A stretch of 37,705 nt of DNA from Anaerolineae bacterium (GTDB lineage: Bacteria > Chloroflexota > Anaerolineae > J036 > Brachytrichaceae). The notes beneath the pieces were generated by a model that searched no databases, was not told the DNA's origin, and saw only the letters and a list, made by a program, of their open reading frames with translations. This document shows, one piece after another, positions 23,548 through 31,155 of the stretch; position 1 is the stretch's first letter; each line of letters starts with the position of its first letter. The stretch is taken from NCBI GenBank assembly GCA_947476335.1, contig CANJQH010000030.1:1-37705 (forward strand), in the 5' to 3' direction. The translations under genes and the position numbers were made by a program.

Positions 23548-23608
23548 GTAACTACGCAGGTCCAGATCAGGATGTCGCGTTGGAAAACTGACCGGCATGA
23601 GTAGTTGC
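23548..23608 (+). repeat. Palindromic repeat, copy 4 (short form)
   Basis: Left GTAACTACGCAGGTC, right GGCATGAGTAGTTGC, pairing with two mismatches and G-T pairs. At 61 bp it keeps only the right half of the inner core (TCGCGTTGGAAAA), so it looks like an internal-deletion derivative. It lies 9 bp after the amidase stop and 17 bp upstream of the racemase start. Confidence 0.88.
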
Positions 23609-23617
23609 AGGCTGAAA

Positions 23618-24949
23618 TTATGCGCCTGCTTCGATTTGCTGCTCGAGCCAGCGCCCGATTTCGAGCACGCGCGCATCTGCACCGATTGGCCCAGCCAGCT
23701 GCACGCTGATCGGCATGCCGTCGATCGCGCCGAAGGGCACGGCCAGCGCCGGCACGCCGGTGAAGCTGAATGGCAGCGTCAGTCGCACAAAGGCGGCGCG
23801 ATGTTCGGTGGCGCCGCGTTCGAGGTCAACCTGTGTGCTGCCGCGCAGCGGGGCGGGCAGTGGGGCCGTGGGCAGAATCATCGCGTCGATGTCGCCGAAG
23901 GTGCGCGCCATTTCGTGCGTCAGCCGCGCGCGCGCACGCAGTGCTTCGAGGTACGCGGTGAGCGACATGTCGCGGCCGGCCAGTAGTCGTTCGCGCACGG
24001 CTGGCGAGAAATCTTCCGCGTTACGCGCCAGCGCCGCGTGATGCACCTGCGCGGATTCGGCTGCGCGCAGCGGCGCATAGGAATCGAGCGCGTCGCCCAT
24101 GCCGTCGACGTCGATGTCGATGAGCACAACGCCGGATTTCGCCAGTGCAGTGAGCAGCACATCAAAGCGCCTGCGCACATTTGCGCTGAGCCAGCCCTCC
24201 AGAAAATGCCGTGGCACGCCGAGCCGCACCGGTGCGCACTGCGCCGTTGGCCGCAGCGGAATCGCGCGCGCAGCGAGCACTTCTGTGAGCACGTGCGCGT
24301 CGGCGACGCTGTTCGCCAGAGGGCCGCCGTGGTCACAGCTCCAGCACAGCGCGAGCGCACCGTCGAGTGGGATGAGGCCGAAGCTGGGTTTGAAGCCGAC
24401 GACGCCGCAGAACGCGGCCGGCACGCGGATCGAGCCCGCCGTGTCGCTGCCGAGCGCCGCAGCCACGATATGCGCTGCCACGCTCGCAGCCGATCCGCTC
24501 GACGATCCACCGGCCTGGCGCGCTGGATCGTGCGGATTGCAGACGTCGCCAGTCCACTGGTTTTCGCCGGAGACGCCGGCGGCGATTTCGTGCATGTTGG
24601 TTTTTGCGACTATGACGGCGCCCGCAGCCTTCAGGCGCGCAACGGCACTCGACTCACCACCGAGGTCGGGCAGCAGCGCACGTGTGCCGCCGCGCGTGGG
24701 CATGCCGTCGACGACGAACAGATCTTTCACTGTGATCGGGACACCGTGGATCAGGCTGCGTCGACAGCCGTGGCGTAGTTCATTGGTCAGTCGTTCGGCC
24801 AGTTCGAGCGCGGATTCATCGGCGCGAAATGCAGCGACGTTGAGTGCTGCGTGCGCATCGAACGCGCGCAGTGATTGCTGTGTGAGCGATGTGGGCGTTG
24901 CGTTTCCGATGGCGAATGCGTCGGCGATGTCGGTGAGTGTGCGCGGCAT
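23618..24949 (-). CDS. Amidase (amidase signature family)
   Basis: The start at 24949 gives 443 residues. The catalytic Ser-cisSer-Lys triad is visible: K75 (TVKDLF), the cis serine within GGSSSGSA (149-151) and the nucleophile S173 (SDTAGSIR). HGVPITVKDLF and PAAFCGVVGFKPS are family blocks. Members hydrolyse diverse amides; this one most resembles general amidases rather than GatA because of its weak C-terminal conservation. A CATAAT hexamer lies 6 nt before the ATG and no Shine-Dalgarno is seen, so it may be leaderless. It diverges from the prepilin peptidase gene over a 71-bp gap. Confidence 0.9.
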   Translation of the reverse strand: MPRTLTDIADAFAIGNATPTSLTQQSLRAFDAHAALNVAAFRADESALELAERLTNELRHGCRRSLIHGVPITVKDLFVVDGMPTRGGTRALLPDLGGESSAVARLKAAGAVIVAKTNMHEIAAGVSGENQWTGDVCNPHDPARQAGGSSSGSAASVAAHIVAAALGSDTAGSIRVPAAFCGVVGFKPSFGLIPLDGALALCWSCDHGGPLANSVADAHVLTEVLAARAIPLRPTAQCAPVRLGVPRHFLEGWLSANVRRRFDVLLTALAKSGVVLIDIDVDGMGDALDSYAPLRAAESAQVHHAALARNAEDFSPAVRERLLAGRDMSLTAYLEALRARARLTHEMARTFGDIDAMILPTAPLPAPLRGSTQVDLERGATEHRAAFVRLTLPFSFTGVPALAVPFGAIDGMPISVQLAGPIGADARVLEIGRWLEQQIEAGA

Positions 24950-24955
24950 GACCAA

Positions 24956-24961
24956 ATTATG
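24956..24961 (-). promoter_or_regulatory. -10-like hexamer before the amidase
   Basis: CATAAT on the minus strand ends exactly 6 nt before the ATG at 24949. If it is a -10 element, transcription would start at or next to the start codon. No convincing -35 is present at the right spacing. Confidence 0.4.
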
Positions 24962-24971
24962 CGTCGTGGTT

Positions 24972-25000
24972 TTGCACCTCGCGCTGTGCCCGCTTACACT
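24972..25000 (+). promoter_or_regulatory. Promoter for the prepilin peptidase-GNAT pair
   Basis: TTGCAC (24972-24977), a 17-nt spacer and TACACT (24995-25000) fit a sigma-70 type promoter. The ATG at 25021 is preceded by the strong ribosome binding site GGGGGGAAGT. It overlaps the region upstream of the divergent amidase, so the two may interfere. Confidence 0.6.
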
Positions 25001-25020
25001 TCGCCGCACAGGGGGGAAGT

Positions 25021-25752
25021 ATGCGAGACAGTTACATGCGCAGTCTGATTGCGCATACGGTTGTGCTCGGTGTTGCATGCGCTGCAGCTTGTGGATTTGC
25101 TGTGGATATCTTCGCGAAAATGACGACGTCGCTCGTCGTTGCTGCGTGCGGCTTTGCTGTGGTGACGATTGCGTCGCTGCGCTACGACGCGGAGAAATGG
25201 CGCGTGCCTGATGGCTGTGGCGCTGCAAATGTACGGCTGCGGCGTGAGGTCGGTGTTGCGTTGGGTGCGGGCGCCTCTGCGGCGACGGCACTGTTGTCGT
25301 TTGATGCTGCACTTGCACCTTCGTTGCGTGCGGCAATGATCTGCCAGTCGGTGCTGATGGCTGCTGCGGCCGTGAATGATTTCGCGCGTTTTCGTCTGCC
25401 GCTTCCGTTGACGATTGTTGGTGCTTTGATGGCGCTGACTATAGCTTTGATGCGCGATGAGCCGCTGCTGCGCATCGGTGCGTCTGCGGCACTGGCGGTG
25501 GCGCTGGTGTTCGCGTATCGCCGCGTTGTGCGCGCGGACCTCGGCGGTGGCGATGAATTTGCGCTGTGCTGGATTGCAGCGGCTGCGCCCTTTCAGGGTG
25601 TATTGGCGATTTGCCTCGGTCAGGCCTTGCTGACGCTGGCTGTGAAAATCTTTGACCGGCGTCGACGTGTGCGGCGCGTGCCGATCGGTGGGGCGTGGTT
25701 GGCAGCGGCGGCGTGGCTGCTGCCGCTCCTGGCTGCGTGGGGTGCTGCGTGA
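25021..25752 (+). CDS. Stand-alone type IV prepilin peptidase-like protein (A24)
   Basis: This 243-residue polytopic protein has six to eight hydrophobic segments. It carries the two catalytic aspartates of the A24 aspartic proteases: D120 in VNDFARFRLPLPLTI (matching the D-x6-P pattern) and D178 in GGGDEFAL (GxGD motif). The N-terminal methyltransferase domain of PilD is absent, so it is the short form found with Tad or archaeal-type pili. No pilin or pilus assembly gene is nearby. Composition is very rich in alanine. The 3' end overlaps a GNAT gene if that starts at GTG 25749. Confidence 0.8.
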   Translation: MRDSYMRSLIAHTVVLGVACAAACGFAVDIFAKMTTSLVVAACGFAVVTIASLRYDAEKWRVPDGCGAANVRLRREVGVALGAGASAATALLSFDAALAPSLRAAMICQSVLMAAAAVNDFARFRLPLPLTIVGALMALTIALMRDEPLLRIGASAALAVALVFAYRRVVRADLGGGDEFALCWIAAAAPFQGVLAICLGQALLTLAVKIFDRRRRVRRVPIGGAWLAAAAWLLPLLAAWGAA

Positions 25753-25757
25753 AGGGC

Positions 25758-26189
25758 ATGCAAATCGGAATTCGCCGCGCTGACTGGTTGCAGAGGATGG
25801 TGTTGTGCAGATTGGAGGTGCGCTGCTTTGGATTTGAGCGCGTGCTGGCCGGGCAGTGGCAGCGCATTGGGATGACGGATGTGTTGGCATGGACGGCGCA
25901 TGTCGATGATGAAGCGGCCGGTCTTTTAATCGCCTATCCGCATACGATCGACGGTGTCGTACGGCCGTATATAGCGGTGCTGGGCGTTGTGCCGCAGCAT
26001 CGCCGCTGTGGCCTCGCACGTCAGCTGCTGCAGACTGCGTTGGATTTCCACAGCACTGCGTGGCTGCATGTGCGTGTGTCGAACGCAGTTGCAATTGCGC
26101 TGTACGAGTCGCTGCACTTCACGCTGGTTCAGCGTGTGGCGAATTACTATCGCGATGGCGAAGATGCGTTGCTGATGGCAAAAATCTAA
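25758..26189 (+). CDS. GNAT family N-acetyltransferase
   Basis: The 143-residue reading from ATG 25758 has the acetyl-CoA binding motif VVPQHRRCGLARQLLQTAL (about residues 76-94, Q/R-x2-G-x-A). The C-terminal SNAVAIALYESLHFTLVQRV is typical of the last beta strands. A GTG at 25749 overlapping the upstream stop (GTGA) is an alternative start and would give translational coupling. The substrate is unknown. It ends convergently with the next gene, overlapping it by 4 bp. Confidence 0.82.
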   Translation: MQIGIRRADWLQRMVLCRLEVRCFGFERVLAGQWQRIGMTDVLAWTAHVDDEAAGLLIAYPHTIDGVVRPYIAVLGVVPQHRRCGLARQLLQTALDFHSTAWLHVRVSNAVAIALYESLHFTLVQRVANYYRDGEDALLMAKI

Positions 26190-26887
26190 CGCGGCCACAG
26201 CAGGCCGCTGCGACGTTTGTAATCCGCCCATTCGGCGTAGCGCGCGAGCGATGCCTCTTTCATGAGGATATTTGGCAGGAAGACGCCGAGCCATACCCAC
26301 GCCAGAATTGTCCAGGGCAGCCAATGTCCCGCCAACAGCGCATAGCTTCCATAAATCATCATCTCGCCGAGATAATTCGGATGTCGAATGCGCGCGAAGA
26401 AACCATCGGTGATCAGACCGGGCTGTGTGCGCAGCGTGAAATACTTTTGTGCGTCGGAGCCGAACATCAGCGCGAGCCCAAACGTGTGCAACGCGATGCA
26501 TGCTGTGAGTAGCACCGGTGATGCGGGAAGGGTCCACCCTGTGGCGATCAGCACAGGTGCGATCCAGTAGAGCCCGAGCGTCAGTGCAAATGCCATGAAC
26601 GCGCCCCCGAAGGTTACGCGCACGTCCCAGCGTGTGTCGGGGAATGTGGCGTGTTTCAGCAGCCAGCACACGCCGTACGTGCCGTGCAGCGCGAGATATG
26701 TCCACATCGTCGGCGTCCACGCGTTGAAAAGAAACATCATGCCGAGCACGAAGAGCGCAGTGCCGCCCTTCTGTGCATTGATCACCCATGACAAGCGCAG
26801 CACTTTCGGGCCGCCGAGGAAATCGCGGCTGAGTGCGATCTGCAGCCGATGTAGTGTGAGCACGATGGGGTGGGGGATGGAGGACAT
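26186..26887 (-). CDS. Isoprenylcysteine carboxyl methyltransferase-like membrane protein (DUF1295/NnrU-like fold)
   Basis: The 233-residue reading from ATG 26887 has five to six hydrophobic segments. Near the C terminus it has ARIRHPNYLGEMMIYGSYAL (about residues 168-187), the RHPxYxGE motif of ICMT, PEMT and steroid 5-alpha-reductase relatives, which binds the methyl or hydride donor. The end EASLARYAEWADYKRRS also fits. The substrate is unknown. A longer reading from 26950 is possible, but a TACAAT hexamer exactly 6 nt before ATG 26887 favours the shorter one. Confidence 0.8.
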   Translation of the reverse strand: MSSIPHPIVLTLHRLQIALSRDFLGGPKVLRLSWVINAQKGGTALFVLGMMFLFNAWTPTMWTYLALHGTYGVCWLLKHATFPDTRWDVRVTFGGAFMAFALTLGLYWIAPVLIATGWTLPASPVLLTACIALHTFGLALMFGSDAQKYFTLRTQPGLITDGFFARIRHPNYLGEMMIYGSYALLAGHWLPWTILAWVWLGVFLPNILMKEASLARYAEWADYKRRSGLLWPR

Positions 26888-26893
26888 GGAGGG

Positions 26894-26899
26894 ATTGTA
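26894..26899 (-). promoter_or_regulatory. -10-like hexamer before the ICMT-like gene
   Basis: TACAAT on the minus strand, 6 nt before the ATG. There is no Shine-Dalgarno between (CCCTCC), which suggests a leaderless transcript. Confidence 0.5.
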
Positions 26900-26983
26900 T
26901 GAAGAAGTTTCGAGTACTGGGTTCTGAGCATGCTCTTTAGAATTCAGCAATCAGAATTTATTACTTGGAACGCTCTTCCGTGG

Positions 26984-26989
26984 TAGGGT
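26984..26989 (+). promoter_or_regulatory. -10-like hexamer before the DUF255 gene
   Basis: TAGGGT (TANNNT pattern) lies 6 nt before ATG 26996; TTGGAA lies 13 nt further upstream, which is short of the usual spacing. No Shine-Dalgarno is seen. Weaker than the other examples. Confidence 0.3.
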
Positions 26990-26995
26990 CCGCGC

Positions 26996-28762
26996 ATGTC
27001 GCATACCCTTGTTCGCTGGCGTGAATGGACCGATGATGCGTTTGCCGAGGCGCAGTTGCAGGACAAGCCGATCCTGCTGCACATTGGCGCGGTGTGGTGT
27101 CACTGGTGCCATGTGATGGATCGAGGGGTGCCCGGCGACCCGGTGCACACAGGTGTGTACTCGAATGCCGAGCTGGCGGCGTACGTGAATGAGCATTTCA
27201 TTCCGATTCGCGTTGACAACGACCAGCGGCCCGACATCAATGCGCGCTACAACATGGGCGGCTGGCCGACCACGTGTTTTCTCACGCCGAGTGGTGAAGT
27301 GATTTACGGTGCGACGTACATTGCGCCTTCGCAGATGCGCAGTCTGATGCCGCAGGTCGTGGATGTCTGGGCATCACGGCGCGACGAATTGCTGCAGCGC
27401 ATGGATGAGGCGAAGACCGAAACCGTCGCAGCGGGACAGGCAGGGCATGATTCATCACTGCCCGCCAACGCGGTGCAGGATGTGGCGAATTCGATCATTC
27501 GAAATTTCGATCCGAAGAACGGCGGTCTCGGGGCGAACCAGAAATTTCCGATGAGCGATGCGTGGCAGCTGCTGCTCACGCTGGCAGCCGATGCGAATGA
27601 AGGACGCCTGCGCCAAATGGTGGAACAGACGTTCGTTGCGATGGGCACGCGTGGGATGTACGACCGCGTAGCCGGCGGCTGGTTCCGCTATTCGACGACG
27701 CCGGACTGGAGCGTGCCGCACTTCGAAAAGATGCTCGAAGATCATGCGCGCCTGCTGCCGCCGTATCTCGGCGCGATTGGTCTGGCAGACGATGAAGATG
27801 TGCGCACGACGCTGACTGCTGTGGTGAATGCGTCGCTCGAATACCTGATGGGCACACTGCTGCACGACGCCGATGGCGTCGCATATTTCTTCGGCAGTCA
27901 GGACGCCGACGAGCACTACTACACGTTGTCGAAGCTCGAACGCGCGGAGCTCGAAGCGCCTTATATCGATCGCCGGTTATATGCCGACTGGAACGCGCTG
28001 ATGGTCTCTGCCCTGCTGCAGGCGGCTGCAGTGCTCGAGCGCCCTGAACTCGCAGCGCTGGCCGGGCGCGTCTGGCGCACGCTGCAGGCGTTGTGCGTCG
28101 ATGCAGACGGATGCGTCACGCATTCGATCGAGTTCGTCGATGGACAGCCGCGTGCACAGGCGCTGCGCGGGCAGCTCGGCGATCATGCGGCACTTGCGCG
28201 CGCGGCGCTCGACCTTGCGCAGCATGATTGTGCAAACTGTGCTGCACATATGGCATCTGCGCGCGCGCTGATCGAATGTGTCGAACGCACGCTTGCATCA
28301 TCCGACGGCGGTTACTTCGATTCGCCGGACGCAGGCTCGAAGCATGGTTTGCTGCGCGTACGGCTGCGGCCGATCTTCGACAACTGCGCGATGGCCGAGG
28401 CGCTGCTGACATACGATGCGCTGAATGGTGCCGGCGCATCGCGCGCGTCACGTGTGCTTGCTGCGTTCGCTGACGAATATGCGCGCTACCGTGAGCACGG
28501 CGCCCCGTATGCGCTGGCGTTGTGGAAGGCGATGCGCGAGCCGATCGAGATCGTCGTGGTTGGTGCGGAAGCGGATGCGGCGCCGTTTGCACACGCAGCA
28601 TTCCAAAAATTTGCAGCGTGGCGTCTGGTGCGCGTGCTCGATCCGCAGCGTGATGCCGCTGAAATCACCGTGCGTGGTTATCCGATTGCCCAGTTGCCGG
28701 CCGCATTCGTGTGCAAGGGCACAACCTGCAGCGCACCGATATTCGATGCCGGAGATCTGTAG
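26996..28762 (+). CDS. Thioredoxin domain-containing protein (DUF255, YyaL/SSP411 family)
   Basis: This 588-residue protein has an N-terminal thioredoxin-like domain (about 1-130) with the active-site motif VWCHWCHVMD (C35, C38) and the cis-proline region GGWPTTCFLTPSGE. The rest is an alpha/alpha toroid resembling glycosidase or epimerase folds, with VAGGWFRYSTTPDWSVPHFEKMLEDHA (quoted in part as GGWFRYSTTPDWSVPHFEKM). It is shorter than YyaL (about 690), with the loss in the middle after GSQDADE. Function is unknown. The stop codon TAG is the first part of a palindromic repeat shared with the convergent gene. Confidence 0.92.
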   Translation: MSHTLVRWREWTDDAFAEAQLQDKPILLHIGAVWCHWCHVMDRGVPGDPVHTGVYSNAELAAYVNEHFIPIRVDNDQRPDINARYNMGGWPTTCFLTPSGEVIYGATYIAPSQMRSLMPQVVDVWASRRDELLQRMDEAKTETVAAGQAGHDSSLPANAVQDVANSIIRNFDPKNGGLGANQKFPMSDAWQLLLTLAADANEGRLRQMVEQTFVAMGTRGMYDRVAGGWFRYSTTPDWSVPHFEKMLEDHARLLPPYLGAIGLADDEDVRTTLTAVVNASLEYLMGTLLHDADGVAYFFGSQDADEHYYTLSKLERAELEAPYIDRRLYADWNALMVSALLQAAAVLERPELAALAGRVWRTLQALCVDADGCVTHSIEFVDGQPRAQALRGQLGDHAALARAALDLAQHDCANCAAHMASARALIECVERTLASSDGGYFDSPDAGSKHGLLRVRLRPIFDNCAMAEALLTYDALNGAGASRASRVLAAFADEYARYREHGAPYALALWKAMREPIEIVVVGAEADAAPFAHAAFQKFAAWRLVRVLDPQRDAAEITVRGYPIAQLPAAFVCKGTTCSAPIFDAGDL

Positions 28763-28822
28763 GGGCGAGGCTTGCCTCGCTCATGACATCGCGGGTGTGG
28801 GCGACACAAGTGTCGCCCCTAC
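28759..28822 (+). repeat. Palindromic repeat supplying stop codons to both convergent genes
   Basis: Ends GTAGGGGCGA (28759-28768) and TCGCCCCTAC (28812-28821) are inverted. Each arm also folds on itself: GCGAGGC-TT-GCCTCGC and GGCGACAC-AA-GTGTCGCC. The TAG at 28760-28762 stops the DUF255 gene, and the CTA at 28819-28821 is the TAG stop of the methyltransferase on the other strand. Repeats of the GTAGGGGCGA type with GGCTTGCC or ACAAGTGT loops are common between genes in Chloroflexota and cyanobacteria. Confidence 0.9.
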
Positions 28823-29475
28823 GGTCTTCGTCCCACCCACACGGTAACGTCGGCGCGCGGGGTTTGTACGCGGTGCGTTTCGAAATGCATGCCGGCGTTT
28901 TCGAACGCGGTGCGTGTGTGCGCTTCGAGCAGCGCATTCGAAGACGCTTGTCCGGTGATGCGATAGGCGAACGCGATGCTGCGCGCGAGCAGATCGCGGC
29001 CGCGTAATGCGGCGTACGGCACCACGACATAGGCACCACCTGTTCGCAGCACGCGTGTAACTTCGCGCAGCGCATGTGTTTCGAAGACGAAGCTTGCTGG
29101 GAAAGTACAGACGACGGCGGCGAAGGCCGCGTTCATGAACGGCAGCGCCAGTGCATCGGTGCGTGCGAGTGCGGCGTCTTTTCCGCAGCGTGTGCGCGTG
29201 AGTCGTCCCATTTGCGCCGAGCGGTCGACGCCAACGATGTGCATGCCCTGTTCGCGCAGGCGTGCGTGCAGGTGTCCAGTGCCGTGCGCAATTTCAAGCA
29301 GGGGCGCACCGTTGATGAAAATTTCGTGCGGTAGAAAACTGAGCGCCGCGGCGCCCCAGACTTTCCACTCACCGAGCGATGCGGCTGCGGCGACGAAGTC
29401 ATAGCTCCATGCGAACGACGTATACAGGCGATCAAAGCCGAACTGAACGAGGTGGCGAACGATATTTCGAGGCAT
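28819..29475 (-). CDS. Class I SAM-dependent methyltransferase
   Basis: The 218-residue reading from ATG 29475 has the SAM-binding motif I LLEIAHGTGHLHARL (about residues 60-74, E-x-G-x-G), an acidic residue after strand 2 (VGVDRSAQM), and motif LALPFMNAAFAAVVCTFP (about 111-128). It resembles the UbiE/MenG-like type 11 group. The substrate is unknown. TATATT lies 15 nt and TTGACA 33 nt upstream of the start. The stop codon is provided by the palindromic repeat at 28759-28822. Confidence 0.85.
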   Translation of the reverse strand: MPRNIVRHLVQFGFDRLYTSFAWSYDFVAAAASLGEWKVWGAAALSFLPHEIFINGAPLLEIAHGTGHLHARLREQGMHIVGVDRSAQMGRLTRTRCGKDAALARTDALALPFMNAAFAAVVCTFPASFVFETHALREVTRVLRTGGAYVVVPYAALRGRDLLARSIAFAYRITGQASSNALLEAHTRTAFENAGMHFETHRVQTPRADVTVWVGRRP

Positions 29476-29645
29476 GCAGATGGTCGAGCAAATATACTTC
29501 GCCGAAATGTCAACCCACAAAGCGCTCTGCGTCGAATAAAGCGAATACGTCAGATATATTTTTTAAGTGTGGCGGACACGACGGATGAAATCGGCAGTCG
29601 TGTTGAGTGCCGTCGATGGTCGATGGCAGAAAGTGCGCCTCACCC

Positions 29646-29651
29646 TACAAT
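29646..29651 (+). promoter_or_regulatory. -10-like hexamer before the membrane glycosyltransferase
   Basis: TACAAT ends 8 nt before ATG 29660 with TGCCCTCG between and no Shine-Dalgarno. It supports the choice of ATG 29660 over the upstream in-frame start at 29567. Confidence 0.45.
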
Positions 29652-29659
29652 TGCCCTCG

Positions 29660-30943
29660 ATGTCGAAGCACACACCACTCGTCGCTGTCTTGCTGGCGTA
29701 TCTCGTAATCGGCTCGTTGTTTGTCATGCGCGTTCCAGCATGGCAGGCACCTGATGAGCCGGCACACTATAACTATGCTGCAGCGCTTGTGCGCGGTGAG
29801 TGGCCGGTGATTGAGGCCTCCGATTGGGATCCGGCGCTGGTGCCGATTGCGCCGGATGCGCGCAATGTGCCGGCGGATCGCATTCACTATGAAGATCATC
29901 AGCCGCCACTGTTCTACGTGCTTGGTGTGCCAGTGTTTGCGGCGACGAATGGATCACTCACGGCGCTGCGGCTGTGGTCATTGCTGATTGGCGCCGTCGG
30001 TGTGGCAGCGTGCTACGGCGTCGTGCTGAGCCTCTTCCCGGGGCGCACGGCGCTGGCCGGCGCCGCTGCGGTCTTCTACGCACTGCTGCCGCAGCATTTG
30101 CACATCATGGCCTCGTACAACAACGATGCGTTGTCGGAGGCGTTGCTGGCGCTGACCGTGCTGCAGGCGGTGCGCATGTTTGCAAAAGCGCCGAGCCGCG
30201 GGCAGGTGCTGTTGCTTTCGCTCACCGCTGGCCTGGGGATGTGGACGAAGGCGCAGGCGTACTTGGCGCTGCCGATCGGTGTGCTGGCGCTGCTGACGGC
30301 TGATTCCAGCGCACTATTCTCCACGCGGATGAAGCGCGCTGTGCAGTTTGGCCTCGTCGCTATTGCGATCGCAGCACCGTTGTGGCTGCGCAATATTTCG
30401 ACGTATGGTGGCTTCGATTTTCTTGGTCTGCAGGCGCACAACCGTGCGGTGACCGGGCAGCTGACGGCCGCTGAGCTGATTGCAAAGGAAGGGGCAGGTG
30501 GATATCTGCGTGAGGCGGCGCAGACGACGTTCCAGTCATTCTGGGGACAGTTCGGCTGGATGTCGGTGCCTGCAGGTGCGCGCATTTATCAGGCGCTGCT
30601 GCTGTTCACGCTCGCCTCGGCTGCGGCGTTCAAGCTCTGGTGGTGGCGCGGCCGCACGTCGCTCGATGTGCGACAGCGCGGTGGCATGCTGCTGCTGGCA
30701 TCGTTGTATGTGCTCTCACTGTTTGCGTATGTCTGGTACAACGCGCAGTTCGTGCAGTTCCAGGGGCGCTATCTTTACACCGGCCTGATTCCAATTGCAC
30801 TCGGCGCGGCGCTTGGATGGGAATGGCTCGCACGGCGCAGCATACTGGCACAGCGCTGGCTCTGGGCTGCGGTGCTGCTTGTGTTTGTCGGGCTTGACTT
30901 GTACATGTTGCTGCGCGTGATCGTGCCGGGGATGGGAAATTGA
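29660..30943 (+). CDS. DUF2142/GT39-like polytopic membrane glycosyltransferase
   Basis: The 427-residue reading has ten or more hydrophobic segments. After the first one is the motif WQAPDEPAHYNYA (about residues 25-37), the D-E-P-x-H pattern of GT-C glycosyltransferases and DUF2142, where the acidic residue binds the metal or lipid-phosphate sugar. HYEDHQPPLFYVLGVP (about 76-91) is also typical. It probably transfers a sugar from a polyprenyl donor on the outer face of the membrane. The start was chosen because the upstream 31 codons from 29567 are not membrane-like and a -10-like hexamer sits within them. Confidence 0.82.
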   Translation: MSKHTPLVAVLLAYLVIGSLFVMRVPAWQAPDEPAHYNYAAALVRGEWPVIEASDWDPALVPIAPDARNVPADRIHYEDHQPPLFYVLGVPVFAATNGSLTALRLWSLLIGAVGVAACYGVVLSLFPGRTALAGAAAVFYALLPQHLHIMASYNNDALSEALLALTVLQAVRMFAKAPSRGQVLLLSLTAGLGMWTKAQAYLALPIGVLALLTADSSALFSTRMKRAVQFGLVAIAIAAPLWLRNISTYGGFDFLGLQAHNRAVTGQLTAAELIAKEGAGGYLREAAQTTFQSFWGQFGWMSVPAGARIYQALLLFTLASAAAFKLWWWRGRTSLDVRQRGGMLLLASLYVLSLFAYVWYNAQFVQFQGRYLYTGLIPIALGAALGWEWLARRSILAQRWLWAAVLLVFVGLDLYMLLRVIVPGMGN

Positions 30944-30949
30944 AGATTC

Positions 30950-31031
30950 GTAACTACTCAGGTCATCTTGTTTTCCAACACGAAACACGCGCGTGTTTCG
31001 CGGGAATGCTGATCCAGGTCTGAATAGTTAC
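30950..31031 (+). repeat. Palindromic repeat, copy 5
   Basis: Left GTAACTACTCAGGTC, right GTCTGAATAGTTAC, pairing with one mismatch and two G-T pairs. The core CGAAACACGCGCGTGTTTCG (30981-31000) is a perfect 20-nt palindrome flanked by TTCC/GGAA. It lies 6 bp after the glycosyltransferase stop, in the gap before the convergent ftsK end. The rest of that gap (31032-31155) shows only a weak GGCCG/CGGCC dyad. Confidence 0.93.
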
Positions 31032-31155
31032 GATGATTTTCGATTGAAGCACGTTCACTGAAGCATCGGTGTGATTTATGGCTGGCGGGAAATACGAGTG
31101 ACAGAAAATTTCCCCGTGACGTGGCCGGAGTGAAGCTCACGGCCGTCGGCTATTT

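Noticed and set aside
24099..25211. Plus-strand 370-codon frame opposite the amidase
   Set aside because: It covers the amidase catalytic region on the other strand and overlaps the prepilin peptidase start; its composition is typical of a shadow.
29567..29659. Longer N terminus for the membrane glycosyltransferase
   Set aside because: The 31 extra codons are not hydrophobic or conserved, and the TACAAT box lies within them.
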